Positions 23,491 to 32,143 of a DNA stretch of 64,000 nt are shown in pieces; position 1 is the stretch's first letter; each line of letters begins with the position of its first letter. The notes beneath the pieces are model-generated. The model worked only from the letters and a program-made list of their open reading frames with translations, was not told the origin of the DNA and did no database searches. The DNA is from CADEEN01 sp963738425 (GTDB taxonomy: Bacteria; Pseudomonadota; Gammaproteobacteria; Burkholderiales; Burkholderiaceae_C): positions 1 through 64,000 of the forward strand of contig CAVTWT010000025.1 in assembly GCA_963738425.1 (NCBI GenBank). Reading direction: 5' to 3'. The position numbers were made by a program, and so were the translations under genes.

Positions 23491-24486
23491 CTAGCGCGGC
23501 GGCGGCCCCAGCGGCGAGTTGATCTGCGCCTCGGTGGGTTCACCGAGACGCGCCGTCAGCGCATCGACATCAGCTGCCTCCAGCCAACTGGGCCTGGGCT
23601 CGGTGCGGCGGATGGCCCAGCGTTCGACCGGCGAGCGCGTCGCGGTGTCCGGTCGCTGCTGCGGATCGCAACCCGCGTCGAGCGCAGCGCGGATCAGTGC
23701 GGCGCTGCCGCGCTCGATGACCTTGTCAAGCAGGCACCCGCTGCTCGCGATGATCGGCGACACGTGCCGCACGCCGAGGTCGATCCGTTGTTCTTTCAGC
23801 AGGTCGAGCCACTCTCGCTCGGTGCCATACGACGGATCCCTGCTGACGCCGGCCCACCACACCGGCTCGCGAGCGCCTCGCGCGGCGCAGTCGATGGGGC
23901 GGCCAGTGCGCGACAGTTCGCGCAACAACGGCAGCTCCTGTCTCCGGTGCACCGCCGCCAGCACCTCGCAGTACAACGTGTCGTCACCTTGCAGGCGCAG
24001 GCGGTCGAGCGGCGCGATCGCGGCGCCGAAAAGCAGCCCTCCCGAGTTGCTGAGGCGATGGCTGCATTCACGCAGCGCACGCGCAAGCTCGTGGGGCGTC
24101 GCGTTATCGAGCAAGGGCTGCAACTCCGGCGCGTTCTGCTCGCACAGCGCCACCTTCAACGGATTGCGATTGAACCTCGCCTGCTCGTGCAGCGGCGACG
24201 CGAACTCGTCCTGTGCGCGGCCCAGGATCGTTCCGATGACGACCGGGAGCAGCAGGCCGAGCGGCACGAAGACGAGAGCACGCAGCCACCCGCGCTTGCG
24301 CACACTGCACGCGATGAGCAGCGCGAGGCTGAGGCCCAGCGCGCCGCCGATCGCGTTGCCGCTACTGATGTCGAGGCCGGATGCGCGGGCCGGCAGGAGA
24401 TGGATGCCGAGCAGCAGCGTCAGGTGCTCCTTGACCGAGACCTTGGGTTTCGCCGCGCGCACGGTGTAGAAAAAGTCGATCAGCAC
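23491..24486 (-). CDS. chimeric membrane protein: VWA-gene start fused to ankyrin-like body
   Basis: GTG 24486 aligns exactly with the ATG of the VWA gene. The first ~26 residues (LIDFFYTVRAAKPKVSVKEH) copy that protein's N-terminus; 66 of 73 bases match without gaps. After that the sequence is unrelated. Two transmembrane helices (ALGLSLALLIACSV, ALVFVPLGLLLPVVIGTIL) lie at residues ~40-85. About 220 residues of ankyrin-like helical repeats follow (ELPLLRELSRTGRPIDC, SALIRAALDAGCDP). Probably an inner-membrane protein with a cytoplasmic repeat domain. Function unknown. It lies between VWA and aspA, separating vwa from moxR. Confidence 0.65.
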   Translation of the reverse strand: MLIDFFYTVRAAKPKVSVKEHLTLLLGIHLLPARASGLDISSGNAIGGALGLSLALLIACSVRKRGWLRALVFVPLGLLLPVVIGTILGRAQDEFASPLHEQARFNRNPLKVALCEQNAPELQPLLDNATPHELARALRECSHRLSNSGGLLFGAAIAPLDRLRLQGDDTLYCEVLAAVHRRQELPLLRELSRTGRPIDCAARGAREPVWWAGVSRDPSYGTEREWLDLLKEQRIDLGVRHVSPIIASSGCLLDKVIERGSAALIRAALDAGCDPQQRPDTATRSPVERWAIRRTEPRPSWLEAADVDALTARLGEPTEAQINSPLGPPPR

Positions 24487-24576
24487 GATGGCCGGAGTAT
24501 CGGTCAATCGGGTGGCGGACCCATGTGCAGGTGTAATGCCCCGCTCACACCGGGCCGCCCGCAAGCCCCGCTGCCG

Positions 24577-25980
24577 TCACTGCTCGAATTTCGGGCTGAT
24601 CAGGTTCTCGAACGAGAACACCTCGTCCCATTTTTCCTGCGTCAGCAGCTTGCGCTCCTTGACCACGATCTGGTGCAGCGGCTTGCCGGTCTCGTAGCCC
24701 TCGCGCGCGATCTCGGCGCATTGTTTGTAGCCGAGCGAGGGCTTGAGCACGGTGACGATGCCGAGCGAATTGAGCACCATGTCGCGCGTGTGCTCGGCGT
24801 TGGCGGTGATGCCATCGACGCAGTTCACGCGCAGGCTCTCGATCGCATGCTGCATCGTCGTGATCGACGTGAACAGCGCGAAGGTGATCACCGGCTCCAT
24901 GACGTTCAGCTGCAACTGGCCGGCCGAGGCGGCCAGCGTCACCGTCAGGTCCAGGCCGATGACGAGGAAGCCGGTCTGGTTGACGACTTCCGGGATCACC
25001 GGGTTGACCTTGCCCGGCATGATCGACGAGCCCGGCTGCAACTGCGGCAGGTTGATCTCGTTGAAGCCGCAGCGCGGCCCGGAGGCGAGCAGGCGGATGT
25101 CGTTGCAGATTTTGGTCAGCTTGGACGACGTGCGCTTCAGTACGCCCGACAGCAGAACGTAGGCGCCAGTGTCCGACGTGGCCTCGATCAGGTCGCCGGC
25201 AAGGATGAAGGTGAAGCCGGTGAGCTGCGACAGGTACTTCGTTGCCAGCTCGGGGTAGCCCGGCGCGGCGGTGACCGTGGTGCCGATCGCGGTCGCGCCG
25301 AGGTTGATCTCGTGCAGGAACTGGCGCACTTCGGCGATGCGCTGCACTTCCTCACCCATCGTCGTGCCCCAGCCGTGGAACTCCTGGCCGAGCGACATCG
25401 GCACGGCGTCCTGCAGGTGGGTGCGGCCCATCTTCAGCACCTGATCGAACTCGCGGCCCTTGGCGAAGAAGGCCTCCTGCAGGCGCCGCAGCTCGGCCAT
25501 GTAGCTGTCCAGGCGCAGGATCAGCGCCAGGCGAAACGCGGTCGGGTAAACGTCGTTGGTCGATTGCCCGTAGTTGACGTGGTCGTTGGGGCTGCAGTGC
25601 TGGTACTCGCCCTTCTGGTGGCCGAGGATTTCGAGCGCGAGGTTGGCGATGACCTCGTTGGCGTTCATGTTGGTCGAGGTGCCGGCGCCGCCCTGGATGA
25701 AGTCGGTGACGAACTGATCGCGCATCTCGCCGCCGATCAGCCGGTCGCAGGCCAGCGCGATGGCGTCGGCGATCTTCGGCTCGAGCGTTCCCAGGTCGCG
25801 GTTGGCCAGCGCCGCGGCCTTCTTCACGTAGCCGAAGGCCTTGACGAAGTTCGGCTCCTGCGACATCGGGATGCCGGTGATGTGGAAGTTCTCCTTGCCG
25901 CGCAGCGTCTGCACGCCGTAGTAGGCGTCGTCGGGGATCTGCTTCTCACCGAGAAAGTCCTTCTCGATTCGGTAGCCCAT
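24577..25980 (-). CDS. aspA: aspartate ammonia-lyase
   Basis: Converts L-aspartate to fumarate and ammonia in the cytoplasm. Start ATG 25980, with AAGGAG six to eight bases upstream, gives 467 residues, normal for AspA. The fumarase/aspartase signature GSSIMPGKVNPV lies near residue 317. Other landmarks are TSTNMNANEVIAN, NDHVNYGQSTNDVYPT and GRTHLQDAVPMSLGQE. The Lys-Val-Asn signature and the residues around it favour aspartase over fumarase C. No linked dcuA or asparaginase gene is present. Confidence 0.9.
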   Translation of the reverse strand: MGYRIEKDFLGEKQIPDDAYYGVQTLRGKENFHITGIPMSQEPNFVKAFGYVKKAAALANRDLGTLEPKIADAIALACDRLIGGEMRDQFVTDFIQGGAGTSTNMNANEVIANLALEILGHQKGEYQHCSPNDHVNYGQSTNDVYPTAFRLALILRLDSYMAELRRLQEAFFAKGREFDQVLKMGRTHLQDAVPMSLGQEFHGWGTTMGEEVQRIAEVRQFLHEINLGATAIGTTVTAAPGYPELATKYLSQLTGFTFILAGDLIEATSDTGAYVLLSGVLKRTSSKLTKICNDIRLLASGPRCGFNEINLPQLQPGSSIMPGKVNPVIPEVVNQTGFLVIGLDLTVTLAASAGQLQLNVMEPVITFALFTSITTMQHAIESLRVNCVDGITANAEHTRDMVLNSLGIVTVLKPSLGYKQCAEIAREGYETGKPLHQIVVKERKLLTQEKWDEVFSFENLISPKFEQ

Positions 25981-26023
25981 GGCGATCTCCTTGTGTTGGG
26001 CGCTTCGACGCCGCGACCGCGTG

Positions 26024-26615
26024 TCAGCGCGGCTTGGCCAGTTGCCAGTCCAGATGCGAGCGCACCGCGGGCCACTCGGCCGCCGTGACGCTGTAAACCG
26101 CCGTGTCGCGGATCGAGCCGTCGGCTGCGCGGGAATGTGCACGCAAGACGCCGTCGAGCTGCGCGCCCAGGCGTTCGATGGCACGGCGGCTCTGCGTGTT
26201 CAGGCGGTGCGTGCGGAACTCGACGGCGATGCAGTCAAGCGCTTCGAACGCGTGGCCGAGCAGCAGGCGTTTGCACTGTGTGTTGAGCGGCGTGCGCTGC
26301 GCGCTCAGCCCATACCAGGTGCTGCCGATCTCGACGCGCTTGTTGACGGCATCGATGTGCATGTAGGTCGTCATGCCGACGGCACGGCCAGCGGCGTCGA
26401 AGACGGCGAAACGGCAGCATCGAGCCCGCGGCGCGCAGATCGAGCCGGCGCGCGATCTCGGCGCGCATGCCCTCGGGCGACGGGATGCTCGTGTACCAGA
26501 GCTGCCACAGCTCGCCGTCGCGCGCGGCCTCGCAGAGCGCGTCGTGATGTTCGTGCGAGAGCGGACGCAGCGTCGCGTGCGGGCCTTGCAGCGTGATCGA
26601 CTCGGGCCAGGCCAT
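26024..26615 (-). CDS. GNAT-family N-acetyltransferase (one frameshift)
   Basis: About 197 residues. ATG 26615 starts a RimJ-like domain (LQGPHATLRPLSHEHHDALC, WYTSIPSPEGMRAEI). A shift near 26410 breaks the frame, after which VGMTTYMHIDAVNKRVEIGS, YGLSAQRTPLNTQCKRLLLG and AFRTHRLN-type strands complete the acetyl-CoA-binding fold. It starts 10 bp after the moxR stop, so the two are probably cotranscribed. The substrate is unknown; proteins of this type often modify N-termini or small molecules. Confidence 0.72.
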
Positions 26616-26625
26616 CAGTGAGCCG

Positions 26626-27477
26626 TCACCTGTTGTGCCGTTGCATGAAGACCAGCTTCTCGAACAGCGTCACGTCCTGCTCGTTCTTCAGCAGCGCGCC
26701 GACCAGCGGCGGCACCGCCACCTTGTCGTCCTTGCTTTGCAGCGCCTCGACCGGGATGTCTTCGGCCACCAGCAGCTTCAGCCAGTCGAGCAGCTCCGAC
26801 GTGGACGGCTTCTTCTTCAGGCCGGGCAGGTTGCGCACGTCGTAGAAGTTTTTCAGCGCAGCGGCGAGCAGCTCTTTTTTCAGGCCGGGGAAGTGCACAT
26901 CGACGATGGCGCGCATCGTGTCGGCGTCGGGGAACTTGATGTAGTGGAAGAAGCAGCGGCGCAAAAAGGCGTCAGGCAACTCCTTCTCGTTGTTGCTGGT
27001 GATGAAGACCACCGGGCGGTGCTTGGCCTTGACCAGCTCGCGCGTCTCGTAGACGTAGAACTCCATGCGGTCGAGTTCGCGCAGCAGGTCGTTCGGGAAT
27101 TCGATGTCGGCCTTGTCGATCTCGTCGATCAGCAGCGCCACCGGCTGCTCGGTGGTGAAGGCCTGCCAGAGCACGCCCTTGACGATGTAGTTGCGGATGT
27201 CCTTGACCTTGTCGTCGCCCACACCGGCGAGCTGCGAATCGCGCAGCCGGCTGACCGCGTCGTACTCGTACAGGCCCTGCTGCGCCTTGGTCGTGCTCTT
27301 GATGTGCCACTGCAGCAGCGGCATGTTCAGCGCCTGCGAGACCTGCTCGGCCAGCATCGTCTTGCCGGTGCCGGGCTCGCCCTTGACGAGCAGCGGGCGC
27401 TTCAGCGTGATCGCGGCGTTGACCGCCAGCATCAGGTCGGGGGTGGCGACGTAAGCGTCGGAGCCTTGGAATTTCAT
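26626..27477 (-). CDS. MoxR-family AAA+ ATPase
   Basis: A 283-residue cytoplasmic ATPase. Walker A is GEPGTGKT (residues 33-40), Walker B LLIDEIDKAD (~115-124), sensor 1 is VFITSNNEKE, and the arginine-finger region is AFLRRCFFHYI. MoxR proteins act with VWA-domain partners as chaperones for metal or protein-complex maturation. The likely partner (22279-23451) is on the same strand but separated by three genes. It is the first gene of this - strand run and diverges from the diheme cytochrome gene. Confidence 0.88.
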   Translation of the reverse strand: MKFQGSDAYVATPDLMLAVNAAITLKRPLLVKGEPGTGKTMLAEQVSQALNMPLLQWHIKSTTKAQQGLYEYDAVSRLRDSQLAGVGDDKVKDIRNYIVKGVLWQAFTTEQPVALLIDEIDKADIEFPNDLLRELDRMEFYVYETRELVKAKHRPVVFITSNNEKELPDAFLRRCFFHYIKFPDADTMRAIVDVHFPGLKKELLAAALKNFYDVRNLPGLKKKPSTSELLDWLKLLVAEDIPVEALQSKDDKVAVPPLVGALLKNEQDVTLFEKLVFMQRHNR

Positions 27478-27508
27478 CGGGCGGGCGCGGCGGGGAGGGT
27501 GTCGGGCC

Positions 27509-27529
27509 AGTATAGGGGGCCCCTATAAT
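27509..27529. promoter_or_regulatory. overlapping divergent -10 elements within a palindrome
   Basis: TATAAT at 27524-27529 (+) fits a -10 for the cytochrome gene 33 bp downstream. TATACT on the - strand (27509-27514) fits a -10 for moxR. They are joined by the inverted repeat TATAGGGG/CCCCTATA (27511-27527). No good -35 hexamer is visible on either strand. Confidence 0.4.
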
Positions 27530-27561
27530 TCTCCGCTGTTGCTACTGGCTCACCCAAGAAC

Positions 27562-28221
27562 ATGAAGCGCGCGCTGATCTCTACCGTTTTGTTGGCTGTT
27601 CTGTCCATTGCCCAGGCGCAGGACGCCAAGCCGGGTTCGGCTGCGGCCGGCGAAAAGAAGGCCGCCATGTGCATCGGCTGCCACGGCATCAAGGGCTACC
27701 AGGCGAGCTTCCCGGAAGTGCACAAGGTGCCGATGATCTCGGGCCAGGGCGCCAAGTACATCGCTGCTTCGCTGGCCGCCTACAAGAAGGGCGACCGCAA
27801 GCACCCGACGATGCGCGCCATCGCTGTCTCGCTGACCGATCAGGACATGGCTGATCTGTCGGCGTTCTACGAACAGCATGGTGGCAAGGAAGCTTCGCCG
27901 ACGCCGCCCGATGGCGCGGCGCCGGCATCAGCCGAAGTGACGGCGCTGCTGACCAAGGGCGCCTGCGCGTCGTGCCACGGCGCCAACTTCAGCAAGCCGA
28001 TCGACGGCAGCTACCCGAAGATCGCTGGCCAGCATGCCGACTACCTGTACGTGGCGCTGAAGTCGTACAAGACCGAAGCCAACCCGCAGGTCGGCCGCAA
28101 CAACGCCATCATGGGCGGCCAGGTCAAGCAGTTCACGCTGGCGGAGTTGAAGGCGATGGCGGCCTACCTGTCGTCGCTGCCGGGTGAGATGCGCACGGTC
28201 AAGGAGCCGTATTTCCGCTGA
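27562..28221 (+). CDS. diheme cytochrome c (c4/c553 type)
   Basis: A 219-residue periplasmic electron carrier. A signal peptide (LLAVLSIAQA|Q) is followed by two class I cytochrome domains with heme motifs CIGCH (near residue 37) and CASCH (near residue 136). Axial Met candidates are PMISGQG and AIMGGQVK. The duplicated layout and spacing match cytochrome c4, which passes electrons from the bc1 complex to terminal oxidases. The reading frame is intact. A stem-loop follows the stop. Confidence 0.88.
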   Translation: MKRALISTVLLAVLSIAQAQDAKPGSAAAGEKKAAMCIGCHGIKGYQASFPEVHKVPMISGQGAKYIAASLAAYKKGDRKHPTMRAIAVSLTDQDMADLSAFYEQHGGKEASPTPPDGAAPASAEVTALLTKGACASCHGANFSKPIDGSYPKIAGQHADYLYVALKSYKTEANPQVGRNNAIMGGQVKQFTLAELKAMAAYLSSLPGEMRTVKEPYFR

Positions 28222-28248
28222 CCTTGGCGCCGACCGGTTGCCCGACGC

Positions 28249-28268
28249 AGGCCGCCCGAGGGCGGCCT
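28249..28268 (+). terminator. stem-loop after the diheme cytochrome gene
   Basis: Perfect 8-bp stem AGGCCGCC / GGCGGCCT with a four-base loop, 28 bp after the stop. No clear T-run follows (GTTGCATT), so it is a weak intrinsic terminator candidate or a 3'-end stabiliser. Confidence 0.55.
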
Positions 28269-28295
28269 GTTGCATTGAGCCACGCGTGCCGCCCG

Positions 28296-28796
28296 TCAGT
28301 GGGTGGCGTGGGCAACCGCATGTCCTTTTCCGCGCGCGATGAGCCAACGGTTCACCGGGTAGGCGGCCACACCGGCCACTGCCAACGACACGGCCATGCT
28401 GGCCCAGAAGAACAGCGAGCCGATCGACGCTTCCATCGCACCGGGGATGGCGAGCATGAGCGCGTTGTCGACAATTTCCATGATGGTGATCGATGCCGCG
28501 TCGGCAGCGAAGGCAATGCGCAGGGCCGCTTTGAGGGCATAGCCGCGGCGCAAGAACGGCAACGCAGTGAGCGCGAAGCCCGACGTGAACGCCAATGCCA
28601 CGGCCAGCGCGATGGTTGCAACGTTGCTCCAGCCGAGGGCGGTGCCGATGAGCAGCCCGGCAACCTCGCCGATTGCACAGCCGAGAAGGCAGTGCAACGT
28701 GGCAACGAGTGCGGTCTGGTTCAGCGACTCGGTGTCGTGGCGATGGCCCGTGTGCGCCGGGCCGGTGTGATGCTGGTGTTGGTGCGCGTGGTCCAT
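28296..28796 (-). CDS. DUF4396-type membrane protein with His-rich N-terminus
   Basis: 166 residues from ATG 28796. The N-terminal ~22 residues contain nine histidines (HAHQHQHH...HTGHRHD), a likely metal-binding tail. Four hydrophobic helices follow, including LHCLLGCAIGEVAGLLIGTA and FFWASMAVSLAVAGVAAYPV, matching the DUF4396 family of inner-membrane proteins of unknown function. It lies downstream of cueR and copA on the same strand, after a 72-bp gap. A role in copper or other metal handling is plausible from context and the His tail. Confidence 0.72.
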   Translation of the reverse strand: MDHAHQHQHHTGPAHTGHRHDTESLNQTALVATLHCLLGCAIGEVAGLLIGTALGWSNVATIALAVALAFTSGFALTALPFLRRGYALKAALRIAFAADAASITIMEIVDNALMLAIPGAMEASIGSLFFWASMAVSLAVAGVAAYPVNRWLIARGKGHAVAHATH

Positions 28797-28868
28797 CGGT
28801 GGCCTTCAATGTCGATCAGGTCAACGCAGCGTAAACATTGCCATCGTTGGAAGGTCAAGCCTGGGGAT

Positions 28869-29267
28869 TTACGCGACCGGTCCCGCCAAGTCATCCAGGA
28901 TCGGACACTCCGGCCGCTCATCCCCATGGCAGTGATGCGCCAAGTGCGACAGCGTGCGCTGCATCGCTTGCAGCGCGGCGATGCGCTGATCGAGCGCGGC
29001 CACATGCTTGGACGCAATGCGCTTGACCTCGGCGCTCGGGCGCCGCTTGTTGCGCCAGAGTTGCAGCAGCGCACCGATCTCCTTGGTGTCGAAGCCCAGG
29101 TCGCGCGCACGGCGGATGAAGCGCAATTGGTGCACCGTCGCCTCGTCGTACTGGCGGTAGCCGGCGTCGCTGCGACGCACGGCGGGCACGAGGCCAAGGG
29201 CTTCGTAGTGGCGGATCATCTTGGCCGAGACGCCGCTGGCCTGCGACGCCGCGCTGATGTTCATCAT
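28869..29267 (-). CDS. cueR: Cu(I)-responsive MerR-family regulator CueR
   Basis: 132 residues from ATG 29267, whose ATGA overlaps the copA stop. The N-terminal winged helix contains SAKMIRHYEALGLVP and RQYDEATVHQLRFI, followed by a dimerisation helix. The metal loop CHGDERPEC has Cys113 and Cys121 spaced C-x7-C as in CueR, with no third Cys, which favours monovalent copper/silver/gold over zinc or lead. It should control the operator at 31798-31834 that serves both copA and the copper chaperone gene. Confidence 0.88.
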   Translation of the reverse strand: MMNISAASQASGVSAKMIRHYEALGLVPAVRRSDAGYRQYDEATVHQLRFIRRARDLGFDTKEIGALLQLWRNKRRPSAEVKRIASKHVAALDQRIAALQAMQRTLSHLAHHCHGDERPECPILDDLAGPVA

Positions 29268-31649
29268 GGCTGCGGCCTCCAGCGCTTCAACAGCAGCGCG
29301 TTGCTGACGACGCTGACGCTCGACAGCGCCATCGCCGCACCGGCGATCACCGGCGTGAGAAAACCGAGCGCCGCGGCCGGGATGCCGACGACGTTGTAGG
29401 CGAAGGCCCAGAACAGGTTCTGCCAGATCTTGCGCGTGACGGCGCGCGACAGCGCCAGCGCCTCGGGCACCAGACGCACGTCGCCGCGCATCAGCGTCAG
29501 GCCGGCAGACTCCATCGCCACGTCGGTGCCGGTGGCCATCGCCAGGCCGACATCGGCGGCGGCCAGCGCCGGCGCGTCGTTGATGCCGTCGCCGACCATC
29601 GCCACTTTCTCGCCGGGGGCCAGGCCTTCGCGCAAGGACGCGACGACCTGCGCCTTGTCGGCCGGCAGCACTTCGGCGCGCACGTCGTCGATGCCGAGCT
29701 GGCGCGCGATGGCCATCGCGGCGCCGCGGTTGTCGCCGCTGACGAGCACGCAGCGCACGCCTTGAGCGTGCAGCGCGGCGATGGCCGCGGCCGCTTCGGG
29801 TTTGACTTCGTCGCCGAAGGCGAACAGGCCACGCACGGCGCATGCATCGGCATCGACCAGCCACGACACGCTGCGGCCTTCGCTCTGAGCTTGCTCGGCC
29901 GCGGTACTCAGAGCGGCCGTCGGCGCGAGCTTCAATTCGGCGAGCCAGCGCGTGCTGCCCAGGCGCAGCGTGCGCACGCCGACACGGCCTTCGATGCCGC
30001 GGCCGGCAACAGCCTGCACGTCGGCCGCCGCAGGCACGACGAGGCCGCGCTCGCGCGCCGCTTCGATCACCGCGCGCGCCAGCGGATGTTCGCTGCCGGA
30101 CTGCAACGCGGCGGCATCAGCGAGCAAAACGTTCTCGTCGTCTCCATCAGATGCGACCAGCGCCGCCAGCCGCGGCCGGCCGATCGTCAACGTGCCGGTC
30201 TTGTCGAAGGCGACCACGCGCACCTGGCGCATCGTCTCCAGCGCCTGCGCGTCGCGCACCAGGATGCCGCGCTGCGCCGCCAGGCCGGTGCCGACCATCA
30301 GCGCCGTCGGCGTGGCCAGGCCGAGCGCGCAGGGGCAGGCGATGACGAGCACGGCCACGGCGTTGACCAGCGCGGCCTCCCAGTTGCCACTGAGCAGGCC
30401 CCAGCCGACCAGCGTGATCGCGGCGATGGCCAGCACCACCGGCACGAAGACCTCGGCCACGCGATCGACGGTTTTCTGGATCGGCGGCTTCTTGGCTTGC
30501 GCGTTTTCCACCAGCCGCACGATGCGCGCCAGCGTCGTCTCGGCGCCGACCGCGGTGGTGCGCAGCACGACACGGCCTTCGGCATTGATCGCGCCGCCGG
30601 TCACCGGCTCGCCGGCCTCGCGCGCCACCGGCAGGCTCTCGCCCGTGAGCAGCGATTCGTCGAAGTGGCTGCGGCCTTCGAGCAGCACGCCGTCGGTGGG
30701 CACGCGCTCGCCGGGGCGCACGATCACTTCGTCGCCGACGCGCACCTGATCGAGCGGCACGCTGATTTCCACACCGCCGCGGCGCACCGTGGCGTTCTCG
30801 GGTGCGAGCGCACGCAGAGCGGACAGCGCATCGAGCGTGCGCCGCTTGGCACGCGATTCGAGCCACTTGCCGAGCAGCACGAGGGTGATGACCACCGCTG
30901 CGCTCTCGAAGTACAGGTGCGGCATGCCATTGCGGGTCGCGCCACCACAGCACCAGACTCAAGCCGTAGGCGGCGCTGGTGCCCAGGGCCACCAGCACGT
31001 CCATGTTGGCGCTGCGCGCGGCCAGTGCTTTCCAACCGGCGCGGTAGAAGCGCGCGCCGAGCCAGAACTGCACGGGCGTCGCGAGCGCGAACTGCCACCC
31101 CGCCGGCAGCATCCAATGCCGGCCGAGCAGGTCGCCCAGCATCGGCAGCACGAGCGGCGCCGAGAGCAGCGCGGCCAATGCGACGCGCCAGCCGGCGTCG
31201 GCGTTCGTGTGCGCCGGCGCCGGCCCGCGGTCGACGACGGCATGCGCTTCGTAGCCGGCGCGCTGCACGGCAGCGATCAGCGCGGCTTCGTCGGCGCCGG
31301 TGTGCATCACGCTGGCGCGGTTGGTGGCCAGGTTGACGCTGGCCTCGATGACGCCCGGCACGGCGCGCAGCGCGCGCTCGACCCGCGAGACGCAGGACGC
31401 GCAGGTCATGCCGTCGATGTCGAGTTCGATGCGTGCCTGCGGCACGGCATAGCCGGCGCGCTCGACGGCCGCGGTCAAGGCCTGCGCGGTGACCACGGTG
31501 CCGAGCTGCAATTGCGCCTTCTCCGTCGCCAGGTTCACGCTCGCCGAGACCACGCCCGGCACCGCGGCCAGCGCGCGTTCGACTCGTGCCACGCAGGAGG
31601 CGCAGGTCATGCCGGCGATCGGCAGGTTGAGTTGGATCAAGGTTGTCAT
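29264..31649 (-). CDS. copA: copper-exporting P1B-type ATPase CopA (one frameshift)
   Basis: Exports Cu(I) across the inner membrane using ATP. Two N-terminal metal domains each carry GMTCASC (Cys16/19 and Cys83/86 from ATG 31649; a GTG four codons earlier is possible). Other motifs are the membrane CPC (IACPCALGLATP), phosphorylation site DKTGT, nucleotide-site SEHPLA, and hinge GDGINDAPAL. A shift near 30935 interrupts the frame between the second transmembrane pair (WWRDPQWHA, then PHLYFES). Total ~795 residues. The stop overlaps cueR, so regulator and pump are coexpressed. A dispersed repeat lies in the leader between operator and start codon. Confidence 0.88.
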
Positions 31650-31711
31650 CTGGTTGGTCACTCCCGCGGCATGTCAACACGGCGCGCGACTCGCGACACT
31701 GTTCCAAGCGG

Positions 31712-31790
31712 CCGCCGCGGATCCGGCTCTGCCGGTCCGCCAGCGGCGCCCCCTTGAGGGGGAGCGGCGAAGCCGCTTCGGGGGTGGGTC
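31712..31790 (-). repeat. GC-rich dispersed repeat in the copA leader
   Basis: Long-form element closely matching that in the tamB start (CCGCGGATCCGGCTCTGCCGG, then G-run and GGCGAAGCCGC hairpins). It lies between the CueR-type operator and the copA start, so it would be transcribed as a strongly structured 5' leader. Confidence 0.7.
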
Positions 31791-31797
31791 ATTTCAT

Positions 31798-31834
31798 CAC
31801 TCTAGACCTTGACATGATGGCAAGGTCTAGAGTG
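31798..31834. promoter_or_regulatory. symmetrical CueR-type operator with two opposing promoters
   Basis: A perfect inverted repeat with 14-base arms (CACTCTAGACCTTG / CAAGGTCTAGAGTG) around a 9-base centre. On the + strand TAGACC and TAGAGT are separated by 19 bp, the long spacer typical of MerR-type promoters, with CCTTG...CAAGG inside the spacer as in CueR sites. Because the arms include both hexamers, the same -35/19 bp/-10 arrangement reads identically on the - strand. One site can thus drive copZ (+) and copA-cueR (-). Confidence 0.75.
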
Positions 31835-31867
31835 GCGTCATTGATGCACCACAACAAGGAGCCTGCG

Positions 31868-32071
31868 ATGACGATCGAGTTGACCCTGCCCAACATGACC
31901 TGCGGCCACTGCGTGAAGACGGTGACCGCGGTCGCGCAACGCCTGGACCCGCAAGCGCGCGTGCAGACCGACCTGGCCGCGCACCGGGCGGTGTTCGAGA
32001 CCGGCGTGGCACGCGAGATGCTAGTCAAAGCCCTGGCGGAGGAAGGGTATCCCGCTGCCGACCCGCGTTAA
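31868..32071 (+). CDS. copZ: heavy-metal-associated domain copper chaperone (CopZ-like)
   Basis: 67 residues from ATG 31868, preceded by AAGGAG. A single HMA fold with the metal site MTCGHC (Cys12, Cys15) and a C-terminal GYPAADPR in which the usual Tyr of cytosolic copper chaperones is visible. It carries Cu(I) to CopA. It is transcribed away from copA from the shared CueR-type operator ~35 bp upstream. Confidence 0.85.
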   Translation: MTIELTLPNMTCGHCVKTVTAVAQRLDPQARVQTDLAAHRAVFETGVAREMLVKALAEEGYPAADPR

Positions 32072-32143
32072 CCCCGACGCAAGGGCGACGGCGCGGCTGC
32101 CTACACTGACCGCCTTGGTTTCTCGACAGGAGTCCTCGCCACC

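Noticed and set aside
23083..26088. A 1001-codon open frame on the + strand
   Set aside because: It runs antisense through the VWA, chimeric and aspA genes, has Arg/Ala/Gln-rich shadow composition and no domain; high GC produces such frames.
24577..26184. Longer aspA start, 68 codons upstream
   Set aside because: The extension overlaps the GNAT gene and has no AspA similarity; ATG 25980 has AAGGAG at proper distance and gives normal length.
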